From Pseudacidovorax sp. NFM-22 (GTDB lineage Bacteria; Pseudomonadota; Gammaproteobacteria; Burkholderiales; Burkholderiaceae_C): a DNA stretch of 64,000 nt. A program made the position numbers and the translations under genes. The stretch's first letter is position 1, and the number at the start of each line of letters is the position of its first letter. This document shows positions 27,620 through 35,669 of the stretch, in pieces. The notes beneath the pieces were generated by a model that did no database searches, had not been told where the DNA came from, and worked only from the letters and a program-made list of their open reading frames with translations. The DNA lies in NCBI RefSeq assembly GCF_021401245.1, contig NZ_JACBFY010000002.1, positions 558,001 to 622,000 of the forward strand, read 5' to 3'.

Positions 27620-28639
27620 TCACGCCCGCTTTCCGCTCACGAACTGCATCGTGTAGGCGGACTTCACGTCCAGCCCCGGCGCCAGCGCACCCGCGGCGAC
27701 CATCGCATCGTAGAAGCGTTGCCAGCGCGCCGCACTCATCGCGCCGATGCCCCCGGCGGCCTGCGCCTCGGGCGTCTCGACGATGCCGTACTGGCGCATG
27801 GCGCCGATGGCATAGGCGATCACGTCGTCGCCCATCTGCGGGTTGTGCTTCTTGATCAGGGCATTGCCCGGCGCGGGGTCGCCATTCAGGTAGCTCTTCC
27901 AGCCCTTGGCGGTGGCGTCGACGAAACGCTGCACCAGCTCCGGCTGCTCCTTGACCATCTTCGGCGTGGCCATGGCCACGCTGGCGTAGTTGTCAAAACC
28001 CTGGTCGGCCAGCAGGTGCACCACGGGCTCCACGCCCGACTTGCGGGCGTTGAAGGGCTCGCTGGTCAGGTAGCCCTGCACCGTCGACTGCTTGTCGACC
28101 AGCCAGGGCGCCAGGCTGAAGGCATAGGGCTTGAGCTGGTCGTCGGTCAGGCCGTACTTGGCCTTGAGCCACAGCCAGTAGGTCTGGCGGCCGGTGGTGG
28201 CCACGAACAGCGGCTTGCCCTTGAGGCTGGCCAGCGTGTCGCTGCCGGTGCCCGGGTGCGACATCAGCACCCGCGGGTCCTTCTGGAAGTAGGCGGCGAT
28301 GGCCACGGCAGGCAGCTTGTCCTTGGCATAGGCGAAGGCGCGGAAGCCGTCGGCCTCCGCGAAGTCGGAGCTGCCGGCCATGAAGAGCTGCACCGTGTTG
28401 ACCTGCGGGCCGCCGGGGCGGATCTCCACCTCCAGGCCATGCTCCTTGTAGATGCCGGTGGCGGCCGCCTGGTACATGCCGCCATGCTCGGCCTGGGCCA
28501 GCCAGCCGGTCTGGAAGCTCACCTTGGTCAGGCCCTGCGCATTGGCGCGCGGCAGGAAGGCAGGCATGCCGGAGACGAGCGCCGCGCCGCCGAGGGCGGC
28601 CAGGGTCTTGCGGCGGGTGAGGGTGTGGGGCGTGGTCAT
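27620..28639 (-). CDS. NMT1/THI5-like ABC substrate-binding protein
   Basis: 339 aa. The N-terminus has a twin-arginine pattern (TRRKTLAALGGAALVSG) with cleavage expected after RANAQ near residue 35. The mature protein (KVSFQTGWLAQAEHGGMYQA) matches the NMT1/SsuA-like family that binds pyrimidines, thiamin precursors, nitrate or sulfonates. The start at 28639 gives the complete signal. It sits between an FAD oxidoreductase and an amidohydrolase gene. No permease or ATPase is nearby, so it must borrow a transporter or be incomplete. Confidence 0.85.
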   Translation of the reverse strand: MTTPHTLTRRKTLAALGGAALVSGMPAFLPRANAQGLTKVSFQTGWLAQAEHGGMYQAAATGIYKEHGLEVEIRPGGPQVNTVQLFMAGSSDFAEADGFRAFAYAKDKLPAVAIAAYFQKDPRVLMSHPGTGSDTLASLKGKPLFVATTGRQTYWLWLKAKYGLTDDQLKPYAFSLAPWLVDKQSTVQGYLTSEPFNARKSGVEPVVHLLADQGFDNYASVAMATPKMVKEQPELVQRFVDATAKGWKSYLNGDPAPGNALIKKHNPQMGDDVIAYAIGAMRQYGIVETPEAQAAGGIGAMSAARWQRFYDAMVAAGALAPGLDVKSAYTMQFVSGKRA

Positions 28640-28708
28640 GGAAAAGGTTCTCGGACGTGGATGGTGGATGGCGAGCGACTGCGTCTGGATGGATGGGCGA
28701 TCAACACA

Positions 28709-28813
28709 ACCGTTCGGGCTGAGCCTGTCGAAGCCCTGCACCCCCAACCGTTCGGGCTGAGCTTGTCGAAGCCCTGCGCGGCGCTTCGACAAGCTCAGCG
28801 TGAACGGTTGGGG
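28709..28813. repeat. REP-type repeat cluster (GTTCGGGCTGAGC family)
   Basis: Three copies: two direct (CGTTCGGGCTGAGCCTGTCG from 28711 and CGTTCGGGCTGAGCTTGTCG from 28749) and one inverted (CTTCGACAAGCTCAGCGTGA from 28783). The second and third form a large imperfect hairpin. A single arm occurs at 22552-22573. It lies in the 214-bp gap between the binding-protein and FAD-oxidoreductase genes and could attenuate or separate their transcripts. Confidence 0.85.
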
Positions 28814-28853
28814 GTCACGCATGTCGCGCTCAGGGGGGACACGCATCTTGCGT

Positions 28854-30275
28854 TCACGCATTGGCGGGCTCGGCGGCATCTGCCCCGCGGAAACGCCAGC
28901 CTGCGCTCGGCAAATCACCCCCCTTGCTCTCGCGGGCCGCCGCTTCGTCGAAGCGCAGCTTGCCGGGGTTCATCAGCCCGTGCGGGTCCATGGCCTGCTT
29001 GAAGGCGCGGTCCTCGGCGTCGACGGACTTCATGCCGCCTTCCTTGACCAGGAAGGTGTGGTTGTTGGCCACCATGGCGCCGTCCTCGGCCATGCCGCGC
29101 ATGACCTCGGCCAGGTGCGCGTCGCCTTCGTAGCGGAAGAAAGGCGAGCCCTGGAAGCTCAGCTTGCCGTCGAAGCGCTTGGCCTCGAAGTGCATGCCCA
29201 GCAGATGGCCGAAGCGGCGGTGGCTGCGGCGGATGGCGCCCACCAGGTCCGGGTCCAGGTACAGGCCCACGTTGCTGACCACCTCGGGATGGTCGCGATT
29301 CACATGCAGGCGGGTGTGGCCCCAGGCCAGCTCGTAGATGGGCACGCGGTATGGGCCCTGGCCCTCGGCCGCCACGCTCGCAAGCTGGCCGCCGAACTCG
29401 GCCACCAGCGCCTCGAAGGCTTCCATGAAGGGCTCGGCCACCATGGCGAGCACCATGCCGTCGTTGTCCGCGCCGCTCAGGTCCTTGAGCATGCGCATCA
29501 TGCGCCAGATGGGCCCGCCCAGCACGCTGACCAGCTTCTTGACGATGCCGTCGGAGGTGGAGAGCGCATGCGCGAACTCCACCGCCGTCATGAACTCGGG
29601 GAAGACGACCACCGCCTCGCGCCAGGCCCAGGCGGGCGCCAGCGGCATCTCGATGGCGGTGATGATGCCGTTGCTGCCATAGGCATGGTGCACGCGGTTG
29701 ACCGCATCGCCGCGCAGCTGCACGGTGCGCGGCGCTTCTTCCACGCTCACCACCTCGAGGCCCAGGATGTTGCCGCGGTCGCGCAGGATGCCCCAGGCAC
29801 AGCTGCCGACGCCGGCGTGGCCGCCACCGACAAAGCCGCCCAGCGTGGCCACCCGTTTGGTGGAGGGATGGATGCGCAGCTCCCAGCCGCCGGGCCGCGT
29901 GGCCTCGTCGATGGCGGCCATGCGGGCGCCAGGCTCGGCCCGCACGCGGGCGCCATCGACGGCCAGCACGCGGTCGAGCGCGGTCATGTCGACCATGGCA
30001 CCGCCCGCCAGCGGAATGCCCTGGCCGAAGTTGCAGGTGCCCGCGCCGCGCATCACCAGCGGCATGCGGGTGCGCGCCGCGGCCGAGGCCACGCGCAGCA
30101 CGTCTGCACGGTCGCGCGGCTGCACCAGCACGTCGGCGACGTGGCGCAGCGCGTCGTCCTTCATCACAGGGCTGAAGTTGGCCGTCATGTCGCGGCTCTT
30201 GCGCCGGACGATGTCGGGATCGGAAATGGCGGGCACATCGCCCAGCGCGGCCAGGAAGGCGGCGGTGTCATGCAT
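28854..30275 (-). CDS. FAD-binding oxidoreductase (FAD_binding_4, GlcD-like)
   Basis: 473 aa from the ATG at 30275, which has GGAG 10 nt upstream; a GTG at 30290 is an alternative. The N-terminal FAD-binding domain shows PLVMRGAGTCNFGQGIPLAG, then GAMVDMTALDRVLAVD and LGGFVGGGHAGVG; the C-terminal cap ends near DPHGLMNPGKLRF, a motif of lactate/glycolate-type oxidases. It oxidises a hydroxy or similar substrate, but which one is unclear. It is divergent from a MarR gene and probably leads an operon with the binding protein and amidohydrolase. Confidence 0.85.
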   Translation of the reverse strand: MHDTAAFLAALGDVPAISDPDIVRRKSRDMTANFSPVMKDDALRHVADVLVQPRDRADVLRVASAAARTRMPLVMRGAGTCNFGQGIPLAGGAMVDMTALDRVLAVDGARVRAEPGARMAAIDEATRPGGWELRIHPSTKRVATLGGFVGGGHAGVGSCAWGILRDRGNILGLEVVSVEEAPRTVQLRGDAVNRVHHAYGSNGIITAIEMPLAPAWAWREAVVVFPEFMTAVEFAHALSTSDGIVKKLVSVLGGPIWRMMRMLKDLSGADNDGMVLAMVAEPFMEAFEALVAEFGGQLASVAAEGQGPYRVPIYELAWGHTRLHVNRDHPEVVSNVGLYLDPDLVGAIRRSHRRFGHLLGMHFEAKRFDGKLSFQGSPFFRYEGDAHLAEVMRGMAEDGAMVANNHTFLVKEGGMKSVDAEDRAFKQAMDPHGLMNPGKLRFDEAAARESKGGDLPSAGWRFRGADAAEPANA

Positions 30276-30351
30276 GCGTGGCTTCTCCACAAACAGTCGG
30301 TTGAGGTTGTGGCGCCGTCGCTGCGGGGCGGTTCAATTTGCCGGGTGCCAT

Positions 30352-30371
30352 CTGCGTGCGCATGCACGGAT
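30352..30371. promoter_or_regulatory. Secondary MarR-type operator candidate
   Basis: CTGCGTGCGCATGCACGGAT is an imperfect version of the perfect palindrome at 30432-30451, with 14 of 20 positions shared. Its centre is 80 bp away, closer to the FAD-oxidoreductase start. Confidence 0.45.
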
Positions 30372-30431
30372 CTGGCGCACGGACCCTGGGCTGGACACGT
30401 CGTCAGGTCAAATCGAGCAAAGAGCGTGCCA

Positions 30432-30451
30432 TTGCGTGCATCTGCACGCAA
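30432..30451. promoter_or_regulatory. Perfect 20-bp palindrome, probable MarR operator
   Basis: Arms TTGCGTGCA and TGCACGCAA around a TC centre, 62 bp upstream of the MarR start in the divergent control region. Length and symmetry fit MarR-family dimers. A weaker copy lies at 30352-30371. Confidence 0.75.
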
Positions 30452-30513
30452 AGCGCTTCCGGGCGCCGCTGGCGCGGCTACATTGGCGAGGCCGCGATCA
30501 GAGGCAAGGCTCC

Positions 30514-30945
30514 ATGGAACTCGAAGACCACATCTTCTTTCTCTGCACCCAGGTGGTGTACCGGCGCGACCGTGCCCTGCAGGACGTGCTGCGACCCTTC
30601 GGACTGCTGACCACCGAATGGCGCACGCTCGGCACGCTGCACAGCCGCGGGCCCATGGCCATGCAGGATCTGGCGCAATGGACGGCCTATGAGCGGACGC
30701 GGCTCACGCGCATGCTGCATGGCCTGGAGGAGCGCGGCCTGGTGACCCGCGGCGGTGTCGAGCACGACGGGCGGGCGGTGGTGGTGGCCATTTCGGCCAA
30801 AGGGCGCCGGCTCTACGCCCGGGCCGAGAAGGCGGTGAGCGCGCTGACGGACGACATCCTGTCGGTCTGCCCACCGGCGGAGGTGGACCGGATGCGCGCG
30901 GCGCTACAGGCCATGCGCGAACGGCTGATCGAGATGCGGTATTGA
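30514..30945 (+). CDS. MarR-family transcriptional regulator
   Basis: 143 aa from the ATG at 30514; the longer open frame upstream is a shadow. The winged helix (about residues 30-100) includes LTTEWRTLGTLHSRGPMAMQ, the recognition region AQWTAYERTRLTRMLHGLEE and wing GLVTRGGVEHDGRAVVVAIS. It is divergent from the FAD-oxidoreductase/binding-protein/amidohydrolase cluster, and the palindrome between them makes it the likely regulator of that cluster. MarR proteins usually release DNA on binding a phenolic or other small ligand. Confidence 0.9.
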   Translation: MELEDHIFFLCTQVVYRRDRALQDVLRPFGLLTTEWRTLGTLHSRGPMAMQDLAQWTAYERTRLTRMLHGLEERGLVTRGGVEHDGRAVVVAISAKGRRLYARAEKAVSALTDDILSVCPPAEVDRMRAALQAMRERLIEMRY

Positions 30946-31031
30946 AGGGGGCGCCCCTTGCGCCTGCGTCAAAGCCCGCATGGTCAGGGGGCTCGACGCC
31001 ACACTCCGGGCCGCGCCCACAAGGCTTGAAG

Positions 31032-31147
31032 CCCCTCTCCCCTCGCGGGAGAGGGGTTGGGGAGAGGGGGCGCCCCTCTCTACGCAGCGCCTGCCAAGGC
31101 TTCGCCGCACCCCCTCTCCCCCGCCCTCTCCCGCAAGGGGAGAGGGA
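31032..31147. repeat. Paired CCCTCTCC hairpin repeat, copy 2
   Basis: Inverted units at 31032-31070 and 31110-31147 match those at 3881-4012 and 47593-47710 (arms CCCCTCTCCC and GGGAGAGGGG). They occupy the 352-bp gap 30946-31297, in which I see no gene. Confidence 0.82.
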
Positions 31148-31297
31148 GCCATCCGCGATCTGCACGAACCTGCGCTGCGCCCTTGCCGCCCGTCGACCTG
31201 TCCGACACGGGTTGCGGTCCCCGGCCGATGGGGCGGTGACCGCAACCTCCTAGGGTGAACCCTTCGTACTTCCCACCCACACACGAAAGGAACATCC

Positions 31298-31852
31298 ATG
31301 ACCGACACCCTCAAGGACCTCAAGGTCGCCATCCTCGTCGCCGACGGTTTCGAACAGGTCGAGATGACCGAGCCCCGCAAGGCGTTGGACCAGGCCGGCG
31401 CGAAGACGCAGATCGTCTCGCCCATGAAGGGCCAGGTGCAGGGCTGGAACCACCACGACAAGGCCGACAAGTTCCCCGTCGATGTGGCGCTCGATGGCGC
31501 CAAGGTCGAGGACTTCGACGCGCTTCTGCTGCCCGGCGGCGTGGTCAACCCCGACGCCCTGCGCCTGGAGCCCAAGGCCATCGCCCTCGTGAAGGCATTT
31601 GCCGATGCAGGCAAGCCCATCGCCGCCATCTGCCACGGGCCGTGGACGCTGATCGACGCCGGTGCTGTCAAGGGCAAGCAGATGACGTCGTGGCCTTCGC
31701 TGAAGAACGACCTGTCCAGCGCCGGTGCGCGCTGGGTGGACCAGGAGGCGGTGGTCGACGGCCAGTTGCTGACCAGCCGCAACCCCAAGGACATCCCGGC
31801 CTTCAACCGCGAAATGGTGAAGCTGTTTGCAGGGGCCGTGGCTCACGCCTGA
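31298..31852 (+). CDS. DJ-1/PfpI-family protein (type 1 glutamine amidotransferase-like)
   Basis: 184 aa. An AAAGGA ribosome-binding site lies just before the ATG. The fold is shown by VAILVADGFEQVEMTEPRKA, LLLPGGVVNPDAL and the nucleophile elbow AAICHGPWTL with Cys112-His113. Similar proteins (YhbO/PfpI type) act in stress protection, as glyoxalase III or deglycase-like enzymes, or as proteases. Monocistronic, with a bidirectional terminator at 31882. Confidence 0.9.
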   Translation: MTDTLKDLKVAILVADGFEQVEMTEPRKALDQAGAKTQIVSPMKGQVQGWNHHDKADKFPVDVALDGAKVEDFDALLLPGGVVNPDALRLEPKAIALVKAFADAGKPIAAICHGPWTLIDAGAVKGKQMTSWPSLKNDLSSAGARWVDQEAVVDGQLLTSRNPKDIPAFNREMVKLFAGAVAHA

Positions 31853-31881
31853 CGCTCCGCAGAACCGCCCGGGTTCTGCTG

Positions 31882-31917
31882 GCAAGGGCCGCCTGACGAA
31901 ACGCAGGCGGCCTTTGC
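31882..31917. terminator. Bidirectional terminator between convergent genes
   Basis: A 14-bp stem with one mismatch (GCAAGGGCCGCCTG and CAGGCGGCCTTTGC) around an 8-nt loop lies between the DJ-1 gene and the PaaK-like gene. A second hairpin, GCAGAACC and GGTTCTGC, precedes it at 31859-31879. Confidence 0.75.
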
Positions 31918-31921
31918 GCAT

Positions 31922-33169
31922 TCACTCGTAGCTGCGCGCGTCCTCGATGACCTTGCCATCGTTGGGCAGGCTGCCTGGTGGCTGAACGAGCACGTCGCCC
32001 CGTAGCTTGGTCACATCGCGGATGGCGGCGGCGAGCCGCTCCTGCAGACCCTCGGGCGGCTGGCTGCATTCCACCTTGAGCGTCATGCGGTCATCGCCCG
32101 TCGCGCCCTCCACCACGAGCCGTGCACGCGCGATTTCCGGAAAACGCCGCGCGATGTCGGCCACCTGGCCCGGGTGCACGAACATGCCGCGGATCTTGGT
32201 GGTCTGGTCGGCCCGGCCCATCCAGCCCTTGATGCGCTGGTTGGTACGCCCCGTCGGGCATGGGCCCGCCATCACCGCCGACAGGTCGCCGGTGCCGAAG
32301 CGCACCAGCGGGTAGTCGGCATTGAAGGTGGTCACCACCACCTCGCCGACCTCGCCGTCGGGCACCGGGTCGCCCGTGCCAGGGCGCACGATCTCGACCA
32401 GCACGCCTTCGTCCACCACCAGCCCTTCGCGGGCGGCGGTCTCGTAGGCGATCAGGCCCAGGTCGGCCGTGGCGTAGCACTGCAGGCCCTGCACGCCGAG
32501 GCCGGCCAGGTGCGCGCGCAGGCTGGGCGGAAAGGCCTCGCCCGAGACCAGCGCCTTGGTCAGCGACGGCAGGCGGATGCCTTTCTCGGCCGCCTTCTCC
32601 AGCAGGATCTTGAGAAAGCTGGGCGTGCCCGCATAGCCGTCGGGCCGCAGGTCGGCCATGGCCTCCAGCTGCTGCTCGGTCTGGCCCGTGCCGCCGGGGA
32701 ACACGCTGCAGCCCAAGGCATGCGCGCCGCTTTCCATCATGGCCCCGGCCGGGGTCATGTGGTAGCTGAAGCTGTTGTGCACCAGCTCGCCGGTCCGGAA
32801 GCCAGCCGCGAAGAGCGCCCGGCCCACCCGCCAGTGGTCGCCGTGCGCGCCCTGCGGTTCGTAGATGGGGCCGGGACTGGCAAAGACGCGCGGCATGGCG
32901 GGGCCGCGCGTCACGGCGGAAAAGCCGCCGAAGGCGTCTTCGGCCCGCTGCGCCTGCTGCAGCGCCAGCAGTTCGCTCTTGCGCGTCACGGGCAGCCGGG
33001 CCAGTGCCGCGCGGCCGTCGACCGCCGCGGCATCCACCGCCTGCAGGATGCGGCCAAAGGCCGGCGCCTTCTGCTGCGCATGGCGGATCTGCGCGGGCAG
33101 TGCGGCCATCAGGGCGGCTTCGCGCGCTTCGGGCGCACGGGTTTCGAGGTCGTCGTAGAAGTCGGTCAT
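31922..33169 (-). CDS. PaaK-like (phenylacetate-CoA ligase family) AMP-forming ligase
   Basis: 415 aa from the ATG at 33169. Features of the PaaK group are HNSFSYHMTPAGAMMESGAH, SVFPGGTGQTEQQLE, GTPSFLKILLEKA and the C-terminal TKIRGMFVHPGQVADIARRF. It adenylates a carboxylic acid and forms its CoA thioester. It is the last gene of a Liv-type transporter operon, which suggests that the imported acid is activated here. It is unlikely to be the true phenylacetate enzyme, because no paa genes are nearby. Confidence 0.85.
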   Translation of the reverse strand: MTDFYDDLETRAPEAREAALMAALPAQIRHAQQKAPAFGRILQAVDAAAVDGRAALARLPVTRKSELLALQQAQRAEDAFGGFSAVTRGPAMPRVFASPGPIYEPQGAHGDHWRVGRALFAAGFRTGELVHNSFSYHMTPAGAMMESGAHALGCSVFPGGTGQTEQQLEAMADLRPDGYAGTPSFLKILLEKAAEKGIRLPSLTKALVSGEAFPPSLRAHLAGLGVQGLQCYATADLGLIAYETAAREGLVVDEGVLVEIVRPGTGDPVPDGEVGEVVVTTFNADYPLVRFGTGDLSAVMAGPCPTGRTNQRIKGWMGRADQTTKIRGMFVHPGQVADIARRFPEIARARLVVEGATGDDRMTLKVECSQPPEGLQERLAAAIRDVTKLRGDVLVQPPGSLPNDGKVIEDARSYE

Positions 33170-33207
33170 GGCGGGCGCAGCAGCAAGGTCGGTGGGGCGT
33201 CGGGTCC

Positions 33208-34026
33208 TCAAGCCAGCCAGCGCTTGCGGCGCTTGTAGCTCTTGACGTCGCGGAAGCTCTTGCGGTCGGCGCCGCCCATGCCGAGGTAGAACTCCTTCAC
33301 GTCCTCGTTCTCGCGCAGGCTGTCGGCAGGCCCGTCCATCACGATGCGGCCGCTTTCCATGATGTAGCCATAGTTGGCGAAGCGCAGCGCCATGCGCGTG
33401 TTCTGCTCGGCCAGCAGGAAGGTCACGCGCTCCTTCTCGTTGAGGTCCTTCACGATGGCGAAGACCTCCTCGACGATCTGCGGGGCGAGGCCCATGGAGG
33501 GCTCGTCCAGCAGCACCATGCTGGGGTTGGCCATCAGCGCGCGGCCGATGGCGCACATCTGCTGCTCGCCGCCCGAGGTGTAGGCCGCCTGGCTGCTGCG
33601 CCGAGTCTTGAGCCGGGGGAAGTAGGCATAGACCTTCTCCAGCGTCTCGGCCACCGCGGCCTTGCCGTCGGTGCGGGTGTAGGCGCCGGTCATCAGGTTG
33701 TCCTCGATGCTCAGGTGCGCAAAGCAGTGGCGCCCTTCCATCACCTGCACCAGCCCGCGCTTGACCAGCGCCGCCGGCGACAGCGCCTCGATGCGCTCGC
33801 CGCGCAGCGTGATGCTGCCCTTGGTGACCGCGCCGCGCTCGCCGGCCAGCAGGTTGGAGACGGCCCGCAGCGTGGTCGTCTTGCCCGCGCCGTTGCCGCC
33901 CAGCAGCGCCACGATCCCGCCCTCGGGCACCTGCAGCGAGACGCCCTTGAGCACCAGGATGACATGGTTGTAGATGACCTCGATGCCGTTGACGTCGAGA
34001 AGGATGTTGCGTGGTGTGTCGCTCAT
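33208..34026 (-). CDS. livF: Liv-type ABC importer ATP-binding protein (LivF)
   Basis: 272 aa. Walker A GGNGAGKTTT, signature TSGGEQQMCAIGRALMANP, Walker B MVLLDEPSMGLAP and switch-region LLAEQNTRMAL are all present. A basic tail of about 15 residues (KSYKRRKRWLA) extends it beyond typical LivF. It energises the LivHM channel encoded upstream and is 38 nt ahead of the PaaK-like ligase. Confidence 0.9.
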   Translation of the reverse strand: MSDTPRNILLDVNGIEVIYNHVILVLKGVSLQVPEGGIVALLGGNGAGKTTTLRAVSNLLAGERGAVTKGSITLRGERIEALSPAALVKRGLVQVMEGRHCFAHLSIEDNLMTGAYTRTDGKAAVAETLEKVYAYFPRLKTRRSSQAAYTSGGEQQMCAIGRALMANPSMVLLDEPSMGLAPQIVEEVFAIVKDLNEKERVTFLLAEQNTRMALRFANYGYIMESGRIVMDGPADSLRENEDVKEFYLGMGGADRKSFRDVKSYKRRKRWLA

Positions 34027-34071
34027 GGTCGGTACGGGACGGGCGGGTCGGACGCTTGCAGCGCCAGGCGG

Positions 34072-34148
34072 GAGACACCGCGGGACCGGCTTGGCCGGCC
34101 CGCAGGTGCAGCCCCCTGGAGGGGGAGCGCCGAAGGCGCCAGGGGGTG
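34072..34148. repeat. GC-rich intergenic repeat with GGCCCGG...CCGG core, copy 3
   Basis: GCGGGACCGGCTTGGCCGGC, followed by CCCCCTGGAGGGGGAGCGCC and GAAGGCGCCAGGGGG, in the gap between livF and the binding-protein gene. Each block can fold on itself. Confidence 0.7.
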
Positions 34149-34150
34149 GG

Positions 34151-35473
34151 TCAGCTCTGGCAGTCCGCGGCGTCGCGTCGCGTGAGCTTCTTCTCGGCCG
34201 CGTACTTGTCCGCCGTCGTCTTGACCAGGGGCTTGAGGATGGCCTCGTCCGCCTGGTACCAGTCGGACATGCCGCCCCACTTGGCGCCGTCCCAGGTATG
34301 CACGCGCGCCCAGCTGGAGCCCATGTGGTCCTGGCAGCTGGTGCTGACCGGTCGCATCACGCCCGAGAAGCCCAGTGCGTCCAGCTTCTTCTGGTCGAGC
34401 GCCAGGTTCTCCAGGCCCCAGCGCACCTGTTCGCCCGTCATGACCTTGCCCTTGCCGAAGCGCTCCTGCGCGCGCTTGACGGCCTCGACGGTCAGCATCT
34501 GGATGATCACGCCGCGGGTGTAGAGCACCGAGCCCACCTCCTCGCGCGGACCCGTGCCCTGGCCCTTGTCGTGCACGTTCTTGAGGATGTCCTGGATCAC
34601 CTTGGGCTCGGTGCCCGAGGTGTTGAGCGCCAGCGCGTTGTAGCCCTTGGCGTTGGCGCCGACGTCGCGCACGTCCGGCTCGGCGCCGGCCCACCACACG
34701 CCGTACATCTTCTCGCGCGGATAGCCGGTGGCCACGGCCTCCTTGAGGGCGGTGGAGTTCATCACGCCCCAGCCCCACAGCAGCACATAGTCGGGCCGCT
34801 GCTGGCGCACCTGCAGCCAGGCCGACTTCTGCTCCACGCCCGGTGCCGTCACCGGGATCAGCGACAGGTCGAAGCCATGCAGCTTGGCGCGCTCCTGCAG
34901 CAGCGGGATCGGCTCCTTGCCGAAGGGCGAGTCGTGGTAGACCAGCGCGATCTTCTTGCCCTTGAGCTTGTCGAGCCCGCCTTCCTTTTTGCCCAGGTGC
35001 TGGATCAGGATGTCGGCCGCCGTCCAGTAGCTGCCCATGAGCGGGAAGTTCCACTTGAAGACATTGCCGTCCTGGGACGCGCCCAGGCCATAGCCCAGTG
35101 TGATGAGCGGGATCTTGTCCTGCGGCACCTTGTCCGTCAGCGCGAAGGTGATGCCGGTGGCCTGCGGATCGAACACGGCCACGCCGGGGCGGCCCTTGAG
35201 GCGCTCGTAGCATTCCACGCCCTTGTCGGTGGCATAGCCCGTCTCGCACTCTTCGTAGGCGATCTTCACGCCGTTGATGCCGCCCTGGGCATTGACCAGC
35301 TTGATGTAGTCCTGCTTGCCGTTGGCCCACGGCGTGCCGTTGGGCGCATAGGGCCCCGTGCGGTAGACCAGCAGCGGAAAGAACTGCTCCTTGGCCTGCG
35401 CCAGGGCCTGGCCGGCCGTGCCGGCCAGGGCAGCGAAGGCCGCTGCGGCCAGGACGAGGGATTTCAGCTTCAT
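34151..35473 (-). CDS. Liv-type periplasmic binding protein of the ABC importer
   Basis: 440 aa. The signal peptide (MKLKSLVLAAAAFAALAG) is cleaved near AQA, about residue 26. The type I periplasmic fold is shown by YRTGPYAPNGTPWANGKQDY, GGINGVKIAYEECETGYATD and IALVYHDSPFGKEP. This subgroup usually binds aromatic or other carboxylic acids rather than branched-chain amino acids; the flanking CoA ligases support this. The internal cysteines (in EECETG, in STSCQDH and the C-terminal DCQS) might form disulfides. Confidence 0.9.
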   Translation of the reverse strand: MKLKSLVLAAAAFAALAGTAGQALAQAKEQFFPLLVYRTGPYAPNGTPWANGKQDYIKLVNAQGGINGVKIAYEECETGYATDKGVECYERLKGRPGVAVFDPQATGITFALTDKVPQDKIPLITLGYGLGASQDGNVFKWNFPLMGSYWTAADILIQHLGKKEGGLDKLKGKKIALVYHDSPFGKEPIPLLQERAKLHGFDLSLIPVTAPGVEQKSAWLQVRQQRPDYVLLWGWGVMNSTALKEAVATGYPREKMYGVWWAGAEPDVRDVGANAKGYNALALNTSGTEPKVIQDILKNVHDKGQGTGPREEVGSVLYTRGVIIQMLTVEAVKRAQERFGKGKVMTGEQVRWGLENLALDQKKLDALGFSGVMRPVSTSCQDHMGSSWARVHTWDGAKWGGMSDWYQADEAILKPLVKTTADKYAAEKKLTRRDAADCQS

Positions 35474-35525
35474 GGTTGTCTCCTTCTGGTGGTGAACTCG
35501 GATCAGGACATCTCGCGGGGCTACA

Positions 35526-35662
35526 AGGATTGCGTGCGGAGCACAGATGGCCGCGGAGCAGGCCATGTCAGCGACCTCCGCGGAACCGGCTTTGCCGGGC
35601 CGCTGGAGGTGCCCCCTGAAGGGGGTTGGCGGAGCGCGCGCAGCGCGCGAAGACTGGGGGTG
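35526..35662. repeat. GC-rich intergenic repeat with GGCCCGG...CCGG core, copy 4
   Basis: ATGGCCGCGGAGCAGGCCAT, CCGCGGAACCGGCTTTGCCG, GTGCCCCCTGAAGGGGGTTG and GCGCGCGCAGCGCGCGAAG are in the same order as copy 2 at 27479. It separates the binding-protein gene from livM. Confidence 0.78.
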
Positions 35663-35669
35663 AGCATGT

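Noticed and set aside
25991-29002. A 1003-codon plus-strand frame across the amidohydrolase and binding-protein genes
   Set aside because: Antisense shadow of two well-supported minus-strand genes, with low-complexity Arg/Ala/His/Gly composition.
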